This document shows positions 17,064 through 25,803 of a stretch of 64,000 nucleotides of DNA, piece after piece. The stretch covers positions 1-64,000 of the forward strand of contig DATISF010000001.1 of NCBI GenBank assembly GCA_035468985.1, written 5' to 3'. The stretch is from DASVHS01 sp035468985 (lineage in GTDB: Bacteria > Acidobacteriota > Thermoanaerobaculia > Gp7-AA8). Every line of letters begins with the position of its first letter. The stretch's first letter is position 1. Both the position numbers and the translations under genes were made by a program. The notes under the pieces are model-generated. The model saw only the letters and a program-made list of their open reading frames with translations, did no database searches and was not told the origin of the DNA.

Positions 17064-18169
17064 CAGCGCACCGTCACCTCATCGTCGACCGGAACCCATG
17101 GCGCGATCTCGTGCACCAGCTCTTCGGACCATTTCGCGCCCTCGGCCAGGCGTCGCCGAAGCAGAACGAAGTCGACTTCGCGCTGCTGCTTCGTCCCGTG
17201 GTGGAACGCTCGGAATCCGGCATTCGCCTCGGTCATCATGTTGAGCGCCAGCCAGGCGCGGTTGCCCTCGCGATTGCGATCCCACTGCGCGAGCTTGTGC
17301 TTGCGCACGCTCTCGATCGTCTTCGTCAGGCAATCGGGCATCGTGTAGAGCAGCTTCGTGGTCATGTCGTCGACGGCATCGTCGAGGAGCGAGAGATCGA
17401 CCGTGCCGCGCGCCATCAGCGCCTTGCCTTCCTCGCGCGCCGGGCCCGATTTCGGCTCCCCGAACACGATCCGTCCGAACTCGTCGAACATGCGATCGTT
17501 CACGACCAGAGGATTGGCCATCCACTTGTCGTCGACGCGCAGCGCCGGAACGATCTGCGTCAGCCCGCCGAGGTAGTAGAAGCGGTGGGCGCTCCAGGTC
17601 TGGCAGAGAGTCGAGCTGACCATGGCGTTCTCGATGCCGACGAAGAGCGGGAGGAAGTCGGTGCTGCCGCCGTCGGGTGCCGATCCGTGTTTCGGTCCGG
17701 CCTGGCTGAAGACGGCCAGATCGCTGGCGATCGAGAAATCGCAGGCCATGCCGATCTCCTGTCCGCCGCCGACGCGCATGCCGTTGACGCGCGAGATTAC
17801 CGGCTTGTCACAGTGCAGGATCGCCGTGACCATGTCGTTGAAGAGCCGCATGTACTGCCGGTACTCGCCCGGATTTCCGGCGTAGACCTCGGCGTACTCG
17901 CGCGTGTTGCCGCCCGTGCAGAACGCCTGATTGCCTGCGCCGGTGAGGACGACCGCGACTGCCGCGCGATCGTTGCTGGCGTCGCGGACGGCGAGGATGA
18001 CCTCCTTCACCATGCCGGTCGTGTAGCTGTTGAATTCTTTCGGGTTGTTCAGCGTGATCCAGATGTTGTGAAGTCCTTCGACCGGAACGCCGTTGCGATC
18101 GCGAACGGGGCGCCGCGAGACCACGATCTCCTTCGGCTGAAAGTCTTCGACGAGGTTGTGGTTCTTCAT
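17063..18169 (-). CDS. oah: 6-oxocyclohex-1-ene-1-carbonyl-CoA hydrolase
   Basis: A 368-residue crotonase-fold enzyme that adds water and opens the ring of 6-oxocyclohex-1-ene-1-carbonyl-CoA to yield 3-hydroxypimeloyl-CoA. It is longer than ordinary enoyl-CoA hydratases (about 260 residues), as Oah should be. The crotonase core shows GAGNQAFCTGGNTREY, the oxyanion loop VNGMRVGGGQEIGMACDFSI and SQAGPKHGSAPDGGSTDFLP. The extended C-terminal helical part (MPDCLTKTIESVRKHKLAQW) is characteristic. The start ATG 18169 has an AGGAGA site upstream. Its position between had and bcrC gives a consistent pathway block. Confidence 0.92.
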   Translation of the reverse strand: MKNHNLVEDFQPKEIVVSRRPVRDRNGVPVEGLHNIWITLNNPKEFNSYTTGMVKEVILAVRDASNDRAAVAVVLTGAGNQAFCTGGNTREYAEVYAGNPGEYRQYMRLFNDMVTAILHCDKPVISRVNGMRVGGGQEIGMACDFSIASDLAVFSQAGPKHGSAPDGGSTDFLPLFVGIENAMVSSTLCQTWSAHRFYYLGGLTQIVPALRVDDKWMANPLVVNDRMFDEFGRIVFGEPKSGPAREEGKALMARGTVDLSLLDDAVDDMTTKLLYTMPDCLTKTIESVRKHKLAQWDRNREGNRAWLALNMMTEANAGFRAFHHGTKQQREVDFVLLRRRLAEGAKWSEELVHEIAPWVPVDDEVTVR

Positions 18170-18177
18170 CGGGTCTC

Positions 18178-19245
18178 CTACGGTGTGACGATCACGCGTC
18201 TGCGGATCTCGTGGCGCGCTGCAGCGCGAAACACCTGCGGCAGATCGGCCAGGCTGTGCCGCTCGACGTACGGCTCGAGCACGATCTTTCCTTCGAGCAC
18301 CAACGCGAGTGCCTTCGGATAGTTCTCCGGCGCGCAACCCCAGTTGCCGCGCGCCGTCGCGTCGAGCGCCATCAGATTCGAGAGCCGGAGCGAGACTTTT
18401 TCCGGCGTGTAGCCGACCACGGCGAGGTAGCTGCCGAAATCGAGCAGCCCGAACGCCGTCTCCTGACCAGCCGTCGTGCCGCTCATCTCGAAAATCTTCG
18501 TGCCGATGCGTCCGGTGCCCGTCTCGCGCCCGAAACCGCGGATCGAGCTCTTCATGGCCTTCACATCGTTGACTTTCGGATTCAACGCCAGCGATGCGCC
18601 GTGCGTCGTGGCCAGCTTGAGCCGGTCGTCATCGACGTCGATGGCGATGACTTTCGCGCCGCGCGCCGCTGCGATCTGCACCGCAAAACCGCCGATGCCG
18701 CCGGCGCCGACGACGATCACCAGATCGTCGGGGCCGACTTCCGCCCGCTGCATCGCTTCGTACGGTGTGGTCACGGCGTCGGCGATGATCGCCAGCATGT
18801 CGAGCGTCAAGCCGTTCGGCAGCTCGTCCGGAACCGGACAGAGTCCGCGCGCCGGGACGACGACGTGGGTGGCGAAACCGCCGTCCCCGTCGTTTCCGGG
18901 CATGAACTGATGGCGGCAGATTGTCGGCCGGCCGGCCCGACACGCCTCGCACGTTCCGCACGGGATGACCGCGGGGACGATCACGCTCTTCCCGATCCAT
19001 TCGGCAACGGCCAGGCCGGCGTCGACGACCCGGCCCGCGATCTCGTGGCCCAATATCAATGGAAGGGGGTGCCGCGTCGGCACTCCGCCATAGGCGTAAC
19101 TGATGTCGGTGTGGCAGATCCCGCAGCCGGCAACCTTGACGACAACCTGATCGTCAGCAGGAGCGAGCGGCGGGAGGTCAATCTGAGCGAGATCGGCTCC
19201 CGGTGTGGTCAGCCGGAAACCGTGGGCTCCTTCGGTGCGAGACAA
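18178..19245 (-). CDS. had: 6-hydroxycyclohex-1-ene-1-carbonyl-CoA dehydrogenase
   Basis: A 355-residue zinc-dependent medium-chain dehydrogenase. It should oxidise 6-hydroxycyclohex-1-ene-1-carbonyl-CoA with NAD+, giving the substrate of Oah. Motifs: catalytic zinc ligands in GCGICHTD and GHEIAG, four structural cysteines in CGTCEACRAGRPTIC, and the nucleotide loop GAGGIGGFAVQIAAARGAK with an acidic residue after the second strand, fitting NAD. No ATG exists at the expected place; TTG 19245 follows a strong GGAGGAGG site by five bases and is the start. First gene of the operon. The dienoyl-CoA hydratase (dch), the CoA ligase and a ferredoxin are not in the window. Confidence 0.9.
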   Translation of the reverse strand: MSRTEGAHGFRLTTPGADLAQIDLPPLAPADDQVVVKVAGCGICHTDISYAYGGVPTRHPLPLILGHEIAGRVVDAGLAVAEWIGKSVIVPAVIPCGTCEACRAGRPTICRHQFMPGNDGDGGFATHVVVPARGLCPVPDELPNGLTLDMLAIIADAVTTPYEAMQRAEVGPDDLVIVVGAGGIGGFAVQIAAARGAKVIAIDVDDDRLKLATTHGASLALNPKVNDVKAMKSSIRGFGRETGTGRIGTKIFEMSGTTAGQETAFGLLDFGSYLAVVGYTPEKVSLRLSNLMALDATARGNWGCAPENYPKALALVLEGKIVLEPYVERHSLADLPQVFRAAARHEIRRRVIVTP

Positions 19246-19307
19246 GTCGCCTCCTCCTTCGGTCGACTGATGTTGTCGGCGGCACGAACAAAGCGCGGTG
19301 TTGAATG

Positions 19308-19964
19308 TCACATGGGAGGGTGATCGATCACCGGGACCGTGATCTCTCCGTTCTCCACCTTCGCGCTGAAGTTGAAGAGAACGGGGATCGGTTTCCCGAG
19401 AAATGTCCCCGGCCGTACCTCGGCCTTGCGGAGGAGCTCGTCGGCGATTTCGTCCAGTTTCATCGGGAGCGGTTTGAGGATCCTGGTCTGGCTGATCACA
19501 CCGCGCTCGTCGACGATGGCTTCGATGATCACGATTCCGCGGATCGAGTCCGCTCGAACCTTCTGCCGCACCTGACGGATGACTTCCGGCGCCCGGACCC
19601 AACCTCCGACACGGACCGGCGGCGCCATCAGGTCGGGACCGAGGACCGGCACGCGCTTGTAGCTCCGATGGCTGTCCCCAATGACGCGATAGACCGTGCC
19701 GGTCCGATTGCCGATGTATGCCTCGATGAACGGCCGGACGTCGTAGACGACATCCCTCGTCAAGTGCGGCGCCAGCACACAGAAGAACGGCGCCTTCCGC
19801 GCGAGGTGCTCGGTCGCGCATCGTTCGATGCTGTCGACGGGCGCCGGCGACGAGCCACAGTCGAACGCACCCGCCGGAGCAAGCTCGATCGTCCTCTGCC
19901 GCAGCGCTTTCACCTGCAACTGGGCGATCGTCGATGCCGCGGCGAACAGCAGGATGGGGAGCAT
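19308..19964 (-). CDS. Exported TonB C-terminal domain protein
   Basis: A 218-residue protein with a short N-terminal signal (LPILLFAAASTIA) and a C-terminal TonB-like domain: SIRGIVIIEAIVDERGVISQ then TRILKPLPMKLDEIADELLR. The same pattern occurs in the TonB gene at 35770-36537. It lacks the proline-rich periplasmic linker and typical inner-membrane anchor, so it may be a periplasmic relative rather than an energy transducer. The residues before the domain (ERCATEHLARKAPFFCVLAP) are unassigned. A GAGAGGG site precedes ATG 19964. It diverges from the kinase gene with only 30 bp between starts. Confidence 0.75.
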   Translation of the reverse strand: MLPILLFAAASTIAQLQVKALRQRTIELAPAGAFDCGSSPAPVDSIERCATEHLARKAPFFCVLAPHLTRDVVYDVRPFIEAYIGNRTGTVYRVIGDSHRSYKRVPVLGPDLMAPPVRVGGWVRAPEVIRQVRQKVRADSIRGIVIIEAIVDERGVISQTRILKPLPMKLDEIADELLRKAEVRPGTFLGKPIPVLFNFSAKVENGEITVPVIDHPPM

Positions 19965-19994
19965 GGAGCCCTCTCGCGTATCATTCTGGCATCC

Positions 19995-22271
19995 ATGGAG
20001 CAGATCGGGCCCTACCGGATCGTCCGGAAGATCGGCGAAGGCGGCATGGGTGTCGTCTATGCCGCTCACGACGAACGGCTTGGCCGTTCGGTGGCGATCA
20101 AGACCATCCGCGACTCCACCGACGCCTTGTCCCGCGAGCGGTTTCTGCGCGAGGCCAGGGCCGCTGCAGGCGTGAATCATCCCAACGTCTGCCAGCTTTT
20201 CGACATCGGCGATCACGCCGGCAGTCCGTTCCTGGTCATGGAGCTGCTCGAGGGCGAAGCGCTCGCCGACCGTCTGAGCCGCGGAGCGCTGCCGTTGCGG
20301 GAAGCCGTGCAGATCGAGCTGTCGATCCTCACCGCCCTCGACGCCCTCCACAGCCGCGGCTTCGTCCACCGCGATCTCAAACCTTCGAACGTGTTCCTGA
20401 CGAAGCATGCCGTGAAACTGCTCGATTTCGGCCTGGCGCGCGAAACATTGCCGCCGGGCCTGGCCCACGACGCAACGACCGTCGCCGGCCCGAAGCCGAT
20501 CACCGTCTCCGGCATGATCCTCGGCACTCCGAAGTACATGGCTCCCGAACAGCTCTTGGCGGCGCCGGTCGACGGCCGCACCGACCTCTTCGCCGCCGGC
20601 TCGATTTTGTACGAGATGATCAGCGGGAGCCCGCCGTTCAACGAAGACTCGCCGATGAAGCTCTTTCACGCGGTCGTCTACGAGAACGCGCCGAACCTCG
20701 CCGGCTCCGCATCGATCACTGCGGTCAACCGCATCATCCACCGCGCGCTCGCGAAACGCGCCGACGACCGGTACCAGTCCGCTTCCGCGATGGCGCAGGA
20801 CCTCCGCGAGATCATGCTGATGTCCGACACCTCGGCCAGCGTCTCCGCGACGCGCGTCACGCGCCTGATCGTGCTGCCGTTCCGGATCCTCCGCTCCGAC
20901 CCCGAAACGGACTTCCTCGCCTACGCCGTTCCCGAGGCGATCACCACCTCGCTGGCGAGCGTGAGGTCGATGATTGTCCGATCGTCGATTGCCGGAGCGA
21001 GGTTTGCGGCCGAGTCGCTCGATCTCAAGAAGCTCGCGGAAGAAGCGGATGTCGACGTCGCGCTGACCGGAACGATTCTCCGGGCCGGCGATCAGATCCG
21101 CGCGACAACGCAGCTCGTCGAGGTTCCCGGCGGAACGATGCTCTGGTCGCTCACGTCGCAGAGCGCGCTCGCCGATCTCTTCGATCTGCAGGACAAGCTG
21201 ACCCAGCGCATCGTCGAGTCGCTGCAGATTCCTCTGACCGACCGCGAAGCCCGCGTCCTGAAGCACGACGTCCCGGCCACTCCGCACGCACACGAGTTCT
21301 TTCTGCGCGCTACGCAACAGGGCGAGTCACCGGAGTCGTGGGCCATCGCCCGCGATCTCTATCTGCGCGCGCTCGATGAGGATCCGCGCTATGCGCCGGC
21401 ATGGGCGCGCCTGGCCCGCATCTACCTGCTCATCGGAAAATTCACCGGAGGCGACGCCGCTTCGAACTACAGCCAGTCGGAGGCGGCGATCAAGCGGGCT
21501 CTCGATCTGAATCCCGATCTGACCATCGCTCACAACATCTACGCCAGTCTCGAGGTCACCACCGGCCGGGCCAAGGAATCCGTTCTGCGCCTGCTCGATG
21601 CCGTTGCCCGCGGCACCAACGATCCGGGCGTGTTCGCCGGACTGGTGACCTCCCTCCGCTACTGCGGGCTCCTCGATGCGTCGGCCGCCGCACACGAGCA
21701 GGCCAGGCAACTCGATCCGAACATCTCCACCAGCGCCGCCCACACGTACTGGATGATGGGCCGTTTCCAGGACGCGATTGCCACCGTCGATCCCGACCGC
21801 GACCTCGGCGACGCGGCGTTCATCTTCGAGGCCATGGGCGATCTAAAGAGTGCGCTCGCGGTCTTCGACGACCGGAAGCGCCGCCTTCTCGCCGCGGGCG
21901 CGCGGCCCGACAGCTCCGTCTTTACCATCCTCGAATGGTTTGTATCCGCGCTCGAATACCGGAAGGACGAGGCTCTCCGCCTCTATCGGCTGCACAAAGA
22001 CTTTCCCGATCCCGAAGGCAAGTACTACTCGGCGCGAAGCATGGCCAGGCTCGGCGAGATCGAGCTCGCCATCACCGAGCTCGACAAGGCCGAGCGCGGC
22101 GGATTCTTCTGCTATCCGTTCTTCGTCCGCGATGCGTGGGTCGATCCGCTGCGCAACGATCCGCGATTCATCGAGATCCTGCGCCGCGCCGAATCGCGCA
22201 TGCACGACGCGCAGCGCGCGTTCGAGTCGCATCCCGGCAGCCGCGTGCTCAACGTCGGCGCGCGCCGGTGA
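19995..22271 (+). CDS. Ser/Thr protein kinase with TolB-like and TPR domains
   Basis: A 758-residue protein. Residues about 8-270 form a Hanks-type kinase: glycine loop IGEGGMGVVY, lysine in SVAIKTI, catalytic HRDLKPSN, DFGLARE and GTPKYMAPEQ. Next comes a TolB/FlgO-like nucleotide-free domain (LIVLPFRILRSDPETDFLAY, ... DVALTGTILRAGDQIRATTQ), then about 350 residues of TPR-like helices. No transmembrane helix is evident between the parts, so it is probably cytoplasmic. This design is frequent in Acidobacteriota, where such kinases are multi-copy. Targets are unknown. Its stop overlaps the GTG of the GDSL gene. Confidence 0.88.
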   Translation: MEQIGPYRIVRKIGEGGMGVVYAAHDERLGRSVAIKTIRDSTDALSRERFLREARAAAGVNHPNVCQLFDIGDHAGSPFLVMELLEGEALADRLSRGALPLREAVQIELSILTALDALHSRGFVHRDLKPSNVFLTKHAVKLLDFGLARETLPPGLAHDATTVAGPKPITVSGMILGTPKYMAPEQLLAAPVDGRTDLFAAGSILYEMISGSPPFNEDSPMKLFHAVVYENAPNLAGSASITAVNRIIHRALAKRADDRYQSASAMAQDLREIMLMSDTSASVSATRVTRLIVLPFRILRSDPETDFLAYAVPEAITTSLASVRSMIVRSSIAGARFAAESLDLKKLAEEADVDVALTGTILRAGDQIRATTQLVEVPGGTMLWSLTSQSALADLFDLQDKLTQRIVESLQIPLTDREARVLKHDVPATPHAHEFFLRATQQGESPESWAIARDLYLRALDEDPRYAPAWARLARIYLLIGKFTGGDAASNYSQSEAAIKRALDLNPDLTIAHNIYASLEVTTGRAKESVLRLLDAVARGTNDPGVFAGLVTSLRYCGLLDASAAAHEQARQLDPNISTSAAHTYWMMGRFQDAIATVDPDRDLGDAAFIFEAMGDLKSALAVFDDRKRRLLAAGARPDSSVFTILEWFVSALEYRKDEALRLYRLHKDFPDPEGKYYSARSMARLGEIELAITELDKAERGGFFCYPFFVRDAWVDPLRNDPRFIEILRRAESRMHDAQRAFESHPGSRVLNVGARR

Positions 22272-23167
22272 GCGCTCTGCTGATTTGGATCTACGGCGGC
22301 CAGCTCTTTCTTGTGGTTGCCGTGCTCATCCCCGTCGTGGCGATCGCCGATGTCTCCGGTGCGCTCGATGAGCACGCTCGCGTCCGGCGAGCGGCCAGGT
22401 TCGTCGGACTGCTCGCGATCGCGCTGGGAGTGTTGAGCGCTCCGCCGCTCCCGCTCGTCCTGGCCGTTGCGGCCCTGGCGGCGAGCCTGGCCTGGGCCTT
22501 CTGGAGTCTCGACAAATGGACGACCGGCCGGCGAATCGCCGGCGCCGCAGCCGCGATCGGCTGTCTGGCGGCGGCGACGATGGAGGTTCCGAGGTTCATG
22601 CGGCATGGTGCCGTGCCGCGGCCGTCGCGCCTCTTCGTCATCGGCGACTCGCTCTCATCCGGAGGATTTGGCGAACAATTGCCCTGGCCGGCGGTGATCG
22701 AACGGATTGCCGCGTTGCCGGTGACGAACCTGTCGCTCGCCGCGGGAGATACGGCGACGGCGCTTGAACGGCAGATTCCGCTGCTGCCAAGACCGGGGAC
22801 CGTCCGCGAGTGCGTGTTCGTCGAGATCGGAGGCAACGACATGCTCGACGGCGTCAGACCCGCAGTGTTCGCGAAGAATCTCGACGGCATTCTCGCCGCT
22901 GCATCGGCGGGCGGGCGCAGAAGCGTCGTGATGCTCGAGTTGCCGCTCCTGCCCGGGCGCTGGTCGTACGGCGCGATCCAGCGGCGGCTTGCGAGCAAGC
23001 ACAACTGCGAGCTCGTTCCGAAGCGCGTGCTCGCCCTGGTGCTGCTCGCTGCGGGCAACACGTCCGACGGACTCCACCTGACCCAGCAGGGACACGATGC
23101 GCTGGCTCACGATCTCGTTCGATGGCTCGAATGGGACCGCGGAAGACATCCTTCAACGTCATCCTGA
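22268..23167 (+). CDS. Membrane-anchored GDSL/SGNH-family esterase
   Basis: A 299-residue protein. About three N-terminal transmembrane helices (residues 3-90) precede an SGNH hydrolase domain with all blocks: GDSLSSGGFG holding the nucleophile Ser, Gly in NLSLAAGDTA, Asn in GGNDML, and the Asp/His pair in DGLHLTQQGHD. It should cleave an ester on the periplasmic face; the substrate is unknown. GTG 22268 overlaps the kinase stop (GTGA), so it is translated with that gene. The last codons coincide with a half copy of the CGTCATCCTGA repeat near 23157, meaning the C-terminus may have been formed by a repeat insertion. Confidence 0.82.
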   Translation: MSALLIWIYGGQLFLVVAVLIPVVAIADVSGALDEHARVRRAARFVGLLAIALGVLSAPPLPLVLAVAALAASLAWAFWSLDKWTTGRRIAGAAAAIGCLAAATMEVPRFMRHGAVPRPSRLFVIGDSLSSGGFGEQLPWPAVIERIAALPVTNLSLAAGDTATALERQIPLLPRPGTVRECVFVEIGGNDMLDGVRPAVFAKNLDGILAAASAGGRRSVVMLELPLLPGRWSYGAIQRRLASKHNCELVPKRVLALVLLAAGNTSDGLHLTQQGHDALAHDLVRWLEWDRGRHPSTSS

Positions 23168-23191
23168 CGAATATGGGTTAGATTCGCTGCC

Positions 23192-24169
23192 ATGAAAACG
23201 CGCACACTCGGCAAAGTCCTCGACGTCTCCGCGATCGGCCTCGGGTGCATGGGGATGTCGGAGTTCTACGGAAAACACAACGACGAGCAGTCGATCGCCA
23301 CGCTCCACCGCGCGCTCGATCTCGGTGTCAATTTCCTGGACACCGCCGACGCCTACGGGCCGTTCACCAACGAGATGCTCGTCGGACGGGCCATCCGCGG
23401 CCGCCGCGACCGTGTGGTCATCGCCACGAAGTTCGGCAATCAGCGCGGCCAGGACGGATCGTGGCTCGGGATCAACGGACGGCCCGAATACGTCCGCGCT
23501 TCATGCGACGGCTCGCTGAAGCGTCTCGGCATCGATCACATCGATCTCTACTACCAGCATCGCGTCGACACGAACGTACCGATCGAGGAGACCATCGGCG
23601 CGATGGCGGAGCTCGTCGAGGCGGGCAAGGTCCGATTTCTCGGAATGTCGGAAGCGGCGCCGGCGACGATCCGCCGCGCCCACAAAGTCCATCCCATCAC
23701 CGCGCTGCAGACCGAGTATTCGCTCTGGAGCCGCGATCCCGAGGACGAGATTCTGCCGGCGGTGCGTGAGCTCGGCATCGGGTTCGTGGCCTACAGCCCG
23801 ATCGGCCGCGGATTCCTTTCCGGCCGGTTCAAATCGATCGACGATCTCGACGAGAACGACTGGCGCCGCAACAACCCGCGATTCAAAGGCGAGAACTTCG
23901 CGAAGAATCTCGAGCTCGTGAAGCACGTCGAGCAGCTGGCGAAGCGGAAGAGTATGACGCCGGCGCAACTGGCGATCGCATGGCTTCTCCAGCGTGGAGA
24001 CGACATCGTGCCGATTCCAGGCAGCAAGTCGATCGGGCATCTCGAAGAGAACGTCGCCGCGACTGAGATCGAGTTGACGCGCGAAGAGCTTGCCCGCATC
24101 GACGAGATCGCGCCGAAAGGCGTCGCCTCGGGCGACCGCTACCCGAGCATGGCCACGGTGAACCGCTAG
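23192..24169 (+). CDS. Aldo/keto reductase
   Basis: A 325-residue NADPH-dependent oxidoreductase with a TIM-barrel. It has the conserved catalytic set DTADAYG (Asp and Tyr), VVIATKFG (Lys) and YYQHRVD (His), plus the cofactor segment VPIPGSKSIGHLEENV. It resembles the YakC/AKR13 group acting on aldehydes and ketones. Gene is monocistronic by appearance, bounded on the right by a repeat cluster. No ligand can be inferred. Confidence 0.9.
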   Translation: MKTRTLGKVLDVSAIGLGCMGMSEFYGKHNDEQSIATLHRALDLGVNFLDTADAYGPFTNEMLVGRAIRGRRDRVVIATKFGNQRGQDGSWLGINGRPEYVRASCDGSLKRLGIDHIDLYYQHRVDTNVPIEETIGAMAELVEAGKVRFLGMSEAAPATIRRAHKVHPITALQTEYSLWSRDPEDEILPAVRELGIGFVAYSPIGRGFLSGRFKSIDDLDENDWRRNNPRFKGENFAKNLELVKHVEQLAKRKSMTPAQLAIAWLLQRGDDIVPIPGSKSIGHLEENVAATEIELTREELARIDEIAPKGVASGDRYPSMATVNR

Positions 24170-24480
24170 GGACCTCGGCGCAAGTCGTTGTTCACGTCAT
24201 CCCGAGCCGCGAAGAGGGGCGAAGAATCTCGAAATCGCAGGCGTCTTCGCATCCTGAGATCCTTCGTCGCACGTCGCCGGCTCAGGATGACGAGTTGCGC
24301 AGACGTTCCCTGATCTTGTTTCACACGTAGGGCCCTGATCTTGTTTCACACGTAGGGCCCACTCTCCAGTGGGCCCGGGCCGACTGAGAGTCGGCCCTAC
24401 GTGATCGCACGCGTCTTCGCATCCTCACGATCCTTCGTCGCGCTTCGCCGACTCAGGATGACGACTTGTGCAGAGGTTCC
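24170..24480. repeat. Cluster of palindromic repeats
   Basis: Fills the space between two convergent genes and holds no ORF. It begins GGGACCTCGGCGCAAGTCGT and contains CGTCATCC...GGATGACG palindromes, a direct duplication of CCTGATCTTGTTTCACACGT (24311-24330 and 24333-24352), then the GGGCCCACT/AGTGGGCCC and GGGCCGACT/AGTCGGCCC pair. It ends ACTTGTGCAGAGGTTCCC. It appears to be one long element of the 3751-3898 type into which the 1-116 type was inserted. Confidence 0.8.
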
Positions 24481-25248
24481 CTACCGGCTCTCCTGAAACT
24501 TCCTCACCAGCCTAATCACCGCGCGCCGCGGCGAGATCCGCAGCGACTGCACGAGCAGCTTGTTCTTCGCGCCCGGGATGACCAGATGTCGTCCCGCGAG
24601 CATGCCGTGATACCCGGCGCGCGCCACGTCCGCCGATGACATCGGCCGCATCATCGTGAAGAGCCGCGATTCGGTCATCTTGGCCATTTCGGCAAATCCT
24701 GTTTTGGTCGGGCCGGGGCAGAGCGTCGTCACCGTCACTCCGCTGTTCCGCAACTCGTCCGCAATCGCCTCGGAGAACGACAGGACGTATGCCTTGGTCG
24801 CGTAGTAGACGGCCATGAGCGGTCCCGGCTGAAACGCAGCGGTGGATGCGACGTTGAGAATGCGGCCGTGCTTTCGCGCAACCATCGGAGCAAGGAGAAG
24901 TTTCGTGAGCTGCGTCAGGGCAACGATGTTGACCTGGATCATTTCGTTCTCGCGCTGCAGATCGGTTTCGGCGAACGGACCGGTGAGGCCATAGCCGGCG
25001 TTATTGACGAGCGCCTCGATCTCGGTGCCGCTGCGTTCGAGCTCCGCGACGATCTCCTTCGCGGCGCCGGGCTTCGAAAGATCGCTGACGATCACTCGTG
25101 CATTGCCCAGCTGCGCGGCGATTTCGCGCAACTTCGATTCGGTTCGCGCCACCAGAACCACGTCCCAGCCGTCAGCGGCAAAGAGCCTGGCCAGGTCGAG
25201 TCCGATGCCGCTCGATGCTCCGGTTACGAGTGCCGTCCGTCGATTCAT
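24481..25248 (-). CDS. Short-chain dehydrogenase (DltE/YqjQ-like)
   Basis: A 255-residue classical SDR: cofactor loop GASSGIG near residue 10, NNAGYG, the active serine in NVASTAAF, and YYATKAYV. The C-terminal part (PGPTKTGFAEMAKM) is like the DltE/YqjQ group, whose substrates are mostly unknown. Its ATG overlaps the stop of the TetR gene (ATGA), so both form a two-gene operon in which the regulator is first. Membrane lipid or acyl substrate is possible but unsupported. Confidence 0.85.
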   Translation of the reverse strand: MNRRTALVTGASSGIGLDLARLFAADGWDVVLVARTESKLREIAAQLGNARVIVSDLSKPGAAKEIVAELERSGTEIEALVNNAGYGLTGPFAETDLQRENEMIQVNIVALTQLTKLLLAPMVARKHGRILNVASTAAFQPGPLMAVYYATKAYVLSFSEAIADELRNSGVTVTTLCPGPTKTGFAEMAKMTESRLFTMMRPMSSADVARAGYHGMLAGRHLVIPGAKNKLLVQSLRISPRRAVIRLVRKFQESR

Positions 25249-25787
25249 CGCCGCTTCTCCATTCCACTGGCCAGCAAGGCGACCGCATCGGCCGCATCGC
25301 GCAGATCATTCAGAGTCGAGAGGCCCGCAAAGAGCGCGATCGCGCGCAGCATGAAGCGCAGACTCTCGCCGCGCCTGCGGACAGGCATCCGTTCCTCGAT
25401 CACCATCGCCGTCGATCGCAGGCGCTCGCGCGCCCTCTCGCTGAGACCGAATACGCGCAGGAGGCGGAGCAGGGAGTCGCGGCCGCGGAGGTTGTCCGAA
25501 CATGCGGCCGCGACGTGCACCGCCGTCAGCCGCCCCCGCCGTTTCACGAGCGCGCGGTCGACGGCACCGAGGTAGTCATCGATCATCCGTTCGAAGACCT
25601 CCTGCAGGAGATGCTCCTTTGTCGGGAAGTACAGATACAGCGTTCCCTTCACCAGGCCGGCCCGCCTGGCCACCTCGGTCATGGTGAAATCGCTCCAGGA
25701 ACTTTTCGACCAGATTTCGGCGGCGGCCCTTAGAATCGCGGCCGTGCGCTCGCTCTTGTCCTCTTCGCGGCGTGCTCTCAACTTCAT
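25245..25787 (-). CDS. TetR-family transcriptional regulator
   Basis: A 180-residue protein with an N-terminal TetR helix-turn-helix: ILRAAAEIWSKSSWSDFTMTEVARRAG, shortened here as TMTEVARRAGLVKGTLYLYF, then FPTKEHLL. The C-terminal ligand-binding part is not assignable. ATG 25787 is 16 bp from the divergent S9 peptidase start at 25804, so the two promoters must overlap the opposite gene. The protein probably controls its own operon with the SDR and might also act on the peptidase gene. Confidence 0.87.
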   Translation of the reverse strand: MKLRARREEDKSERTAAILRAAAEIWSKSSWSDFTMTEVARRAGLVKGTLYLYFPTKEHLLQEVFERMIDDYLGAVDRALVKRRGRLTAVHVAAACSDNLRGRDSLLRLLRVFGLSERARERLRSTAMVIEERMPVRRRGESLRFMLRAIALFAGLSTLNDLRDAADAVALLASGMEKRR

Positions 25788-25803
25788 AAAACGAGTGGAG
25801 TGT

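Noticed and set aside
19305..22271. A 988-residue ORF reading from 19305 into the kinase
   Set aside because: The part before 19995 is antisense to the TonB-like gene; the kinase starts naturally at ATG 19995 with MEQIGPYRIVRKIGEGGMG.
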